From: Betaproteobacteria bacterium
GTDB taxonomy: Bacteria > Pseudomonadota > Gammaproteobacteria > Burkholderiales > Burkholderiaceae_C
Assembly (NCBI GenBank): GCA_005882155.1
Contig: VBCQ01000275.1
Location: forward strand, 1-6,072
Direction of reading: 5' to 3'
DNA: 6,072 nucleotides
Shown here: positions 4,361-6,072 of the stretch, piece after piece
How the letters are laid out: each line of letters opens with the position of its first letter
Numbering within the stretch: position 1 is the stretch's first letter
Position numbers and translations under genes: made by a program
The notes under the pieces: model-generated
What the model was told of the DNA's origin: nothing
The model's input: the letters and a program-made list of their open reading frames with translations, nothing else
Database searches by the model: none

Positions 4361-6072
4361 ATGAACGCTGCAGGCAAGCCTCATTCCAACACCGCGAAGA
4401 ACATGGCCCGCGCCGGCCTCGCCGCGCTGCTTGGTTTCGCGCTGTTGGCCGGGGTGATGTTGCACGAGCATGCGGGCCGCGATGCGCAGTCGCGCAAGGA
4501 CGCCATGGCGCTGGCCTTCGAGAAAGAAGCCGACAGCTGGCTTGCCCACCCGAAGGCGGCGTCGGACTTCGAGCAGGCGCTCGCGGCGCGCGACGTGGCG
4601 GCGGTCGGCGTCGACGGCACGCTCGCGCTGTACACCGACCGGCACGGCCGCCGCTTCAGCGCACGCCTGATCGATTGCGGCCGCAACTGCGGCCAGAGCA
4701 TCGCGTCGCGCCTCGGTGAATTGAGCGTCAGCCACGGCTTCGTGTTGACCAGCATCGAGATCGATTCGCGCACAGGCACCCAGCTCGCGGCGCAGAACGT
4801 CGGCCGCGCCGGCGAGGTGCTCGCGTCGTTGCTGCCGGTGTTCCTCATCGTCGGCTTCGTCCTCTACTTTCAGCTCAAGGGCTCGCTCTCGCTCGGCCGC
4901 ACCAAGCTCGCCGAGAAGCCGCAAACGAGCTTCGTCGACGTGATCGGTGCCGACGAGGCGAAGAAGGAGCTGCGCCGCGTTGCCGCGTTCATGAAAGACC
5001 CGGCGCAGTACGCTGCAGTCGGCGCGCAAGCGCCACGCGGCGTGCTGCTCGACGGACCACCGGGGACCGGCAAGACCTTGCTGGCGCGCGCACTCGCCGG
5101 CGAGTGCGGCGCGAGCTTCATCAGCGTCGACGGCTCGCACTTCAGCTCGATGTTCTACGGCGCCGGCATCGGCAAGCGCTCGCGCGGCGGCGAAGCGCAC
5201 GGCGGCGAGCAGGAGCAGAACCGCATCATCAACCGCGTGCTCGTCGAAATGGACGGCTTCTCGCCGCACGAGAACGTCGTGATCGTCGGCGCAACGAATC
5301 ACATCGAGAACATCGACAGCGCAATGTGCCGGCCCGGCCGCTTCGACATGACGGTGCGCACCGCGCTGCCGACCCCGCCCGAGCGCGAAGACCTGTTCAA
5401 GCTCTACCTCGACAAGGTGAAGGCCGACGCCGGCATCGACACCGGCTCGCTGGCGCGGACCGCGATGGGCATGTCGCCGGCCGACATCGCGAACTGCGTG
5501 AACCGCGCTGCGGCCTATGCAGCCGAGGCGGGCGAGGCGACGGTCAGCATGGAGCGTCTGTATCAATCGATGGAGACGCATCAGCTCGGCGGCGAGGTCT
5601 CGTCGAGCAAGGGCGTCATCACGCCGGCAACGCTGCGCCGCATCGCGTTCCACGAATCGGGTCATGCGCTGGTCGCGCATGTGATGAACGCCGGCCAGGT
5701 CGAGCGCGTCAGCATCGAGCCGCGCGGCGGCGCGCTCGGCGTGACCTACGTCGCGCGCAACAACGAAGAACCGCTGCACGGCGAGCAGGAATTGCTGGCG
5801 CGGCTCGCGATGATGCTGGCCGGCCGCGAAGCCGAGCTGCTGGTCTTCGGTAACACCTCGTCGGGCGCGTCGGACGACTTGAAGCGCGCCTCCGAGCTCG
5901 CCACCTCGATGATCGGCAGCCTCGGCTTCGGCAAGACTTTCGGCCTGCTCAGCATCGCCGGTGTGCCGAAGGAACTGATCGGCCCCGACGTGCAGAAGTC
6001 GCTGCTGGACGAAGCGCGCCAGTTGCTCGAAAACGCGCAGGCCGAATGCCGCCGCGTGCTCGAGGAGAAGCA
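4361..6072 (+). CDS. FtsH-family membrane AAA+ zinc protease lacking the Walker B segment, 3'-truncated
   Basis: The first 570 residues of an FtsH-type protease; the end is outside the window. ATG 4361 is the likely start, with a weak GGA eight bases upstream. Membrane helices lie at about 16-34 and 152-172 and enclose a divergent periplasmic domain with a CGRNC pair (Cys106, Cys110). The AAA+ module shows Walker A GPPGTGKT (232-239), a pore-loop region MFYGAG (264-269), sensor 1 in GATN (Asn313) and arginine fingers in CRPGRF (Arg324, Arg327). The protease has HESGH (431-435) and the third zinc ligand Asp in SGASDD (501-506). Between MFYGAG and RSRGG about 26 residues are missing compared with E. 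coli FtsH, namely the helix plus the IIFIDEID Walker B strand. ATP hydrolysis should fail if this is real. The reading frame is kept. The divergent periplasmic domain suggests a paralogue, not the housekeeping FtsH. Confidence 0.88.
   Translation, partial: MNAAGKPHSNTAKNMARAGLAALLGFALLAGVMLHEHAGRDAQSRKDAMALAFEKEADSWLAHPKAASDFEQALAARDVAAVGVDGTLALYTDRHGRRFSARLIDCGRNCGQSIASRLGELSVSHGFVLTSIEIDSRTGTQLAAQNVGRAGEVLASLLPVFLIVGFVLYFQLKGSLSLGRTKLAEKPQTSFVDVIGADEAKKELRRVAAFMKDPAQYAAVGAQAPRGVLLDGPPGTGKTLLARALAGECGASFISVDGSHFSSMFYGAGIGKRSRGGEAHGGEQEQNRIINRVLVEMDGFSPHENVVIVGATNHIENIDSAMCRPGRFDMTVRTALPTPPEREDLFKLYLDKVKADAGIDTGSLARTAMGMSPADIANCVNRAAAYAAEAGEATVSMERLYQSMETHQLGGEVSSSKGVITPATLRRIAFHESGHALVAHVMNAGQVERVSIEPRGGALGVTYVARNNEEPLHGEQELLARLAMMLAGREAELLVFGNTSSGASDDLKRASELATSMIGSLGFGKTFGLLSIAGVPKELIGPDVQKSLLDEARQLLENAQAECRRVLEEK
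5165..5176 (+). other. In-frame deletion junction in the FtsH-like gene
   Basis: These 12 bases encode Gly-Ile-Gly-Lys (269-272), the only residues between the pore-loop region and the glycine-rich linker. In E. coli FtsH the same interval is about 26 residues longer and holds Walker B. A Gly-x-Gly occurs at both ends of that interval in FtsH (GVGA in the pore loop; AVGR after Walker B), so loss between two copies of a short repeat such as GGCATCGGCAAG would leave exactly one GIGK. The second copy is not visible here, so this mechanism is inferred. Confidence 0.55.

Noticed and set aside
4169..5779. A 536-codon open frame on the minus strand
   Set aside because: It runs antisense to the well-supported FtsH-like gene and consists of Ala/Arg/Val/His-rich shadow sequence without motifs.

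Overview
The window is GC-rich and tightly packed, with strong G/C bias at third codon positions. The protein types (YihY/BrkB family membrane protein, PilZ protein, Tat-type Dsb-like lipoprotein, FtsH-family protease) fit a Gram-negative proteobacterium. My best guess is a betaproteobacterium of the Burkholderiales; this is inference from style, not from a marker gene.

Layout. (1) Positions 1-1924, plus strand: the 3' end of a halohydrin-dehalogenase-like short-chain dehydrogenase, a YihY/BrkB family inner-membrane protein and a small one-helix membrane protein. The spacing is so close that they look like one operon. (2) Positions 1925-2238: a 314-base leader holding a 15-bp perfect palindrome, a recognisable cyclic-di-GMP-I (GEMM-I) riboswitch aptamer, and a downstream segment with mutually exclusive hairpins, one of which can mask the ribosome binding site. 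(3) Positions 2239-3188, plus strand: two small proteins of unknown function and a PilZ-domain protein. Both the leader RNA and the last protein belong to families that bind c-di-GMP, so the unit looks like a c-di-GMP response operon. (4) Positions 3196-4112, minus strand: a small protein of unknown function and, upstream of it, a thioredoxin-fold thiol:disulfide oxidoreductase with a Tat/lipoprotein signal. (5) Positions 4113-4360: a divergent promoter region. (6) Positions 4361-6072, plus strand: an FtsH-family membrane AAA+ zinc protease, cut off by the window end.

Three points stand out. The riboswitch sits ahead of two uncharacterised small genes and a PilZ gene. The halohydrin-dehalogenase-like protein keeps the family's halide-pocket motif but has proline where the catalytic tyrosine belongs. 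The FtsH-like protein lacks about 26 residues that normally carry Walker B, although Walker A, sensor 1, the arginine fingers and the zinc-protease residues are all present; the gap lies exactly at a Gly-Ile-Gly-Lys that could be the scar of a deletion between short direct repeats.
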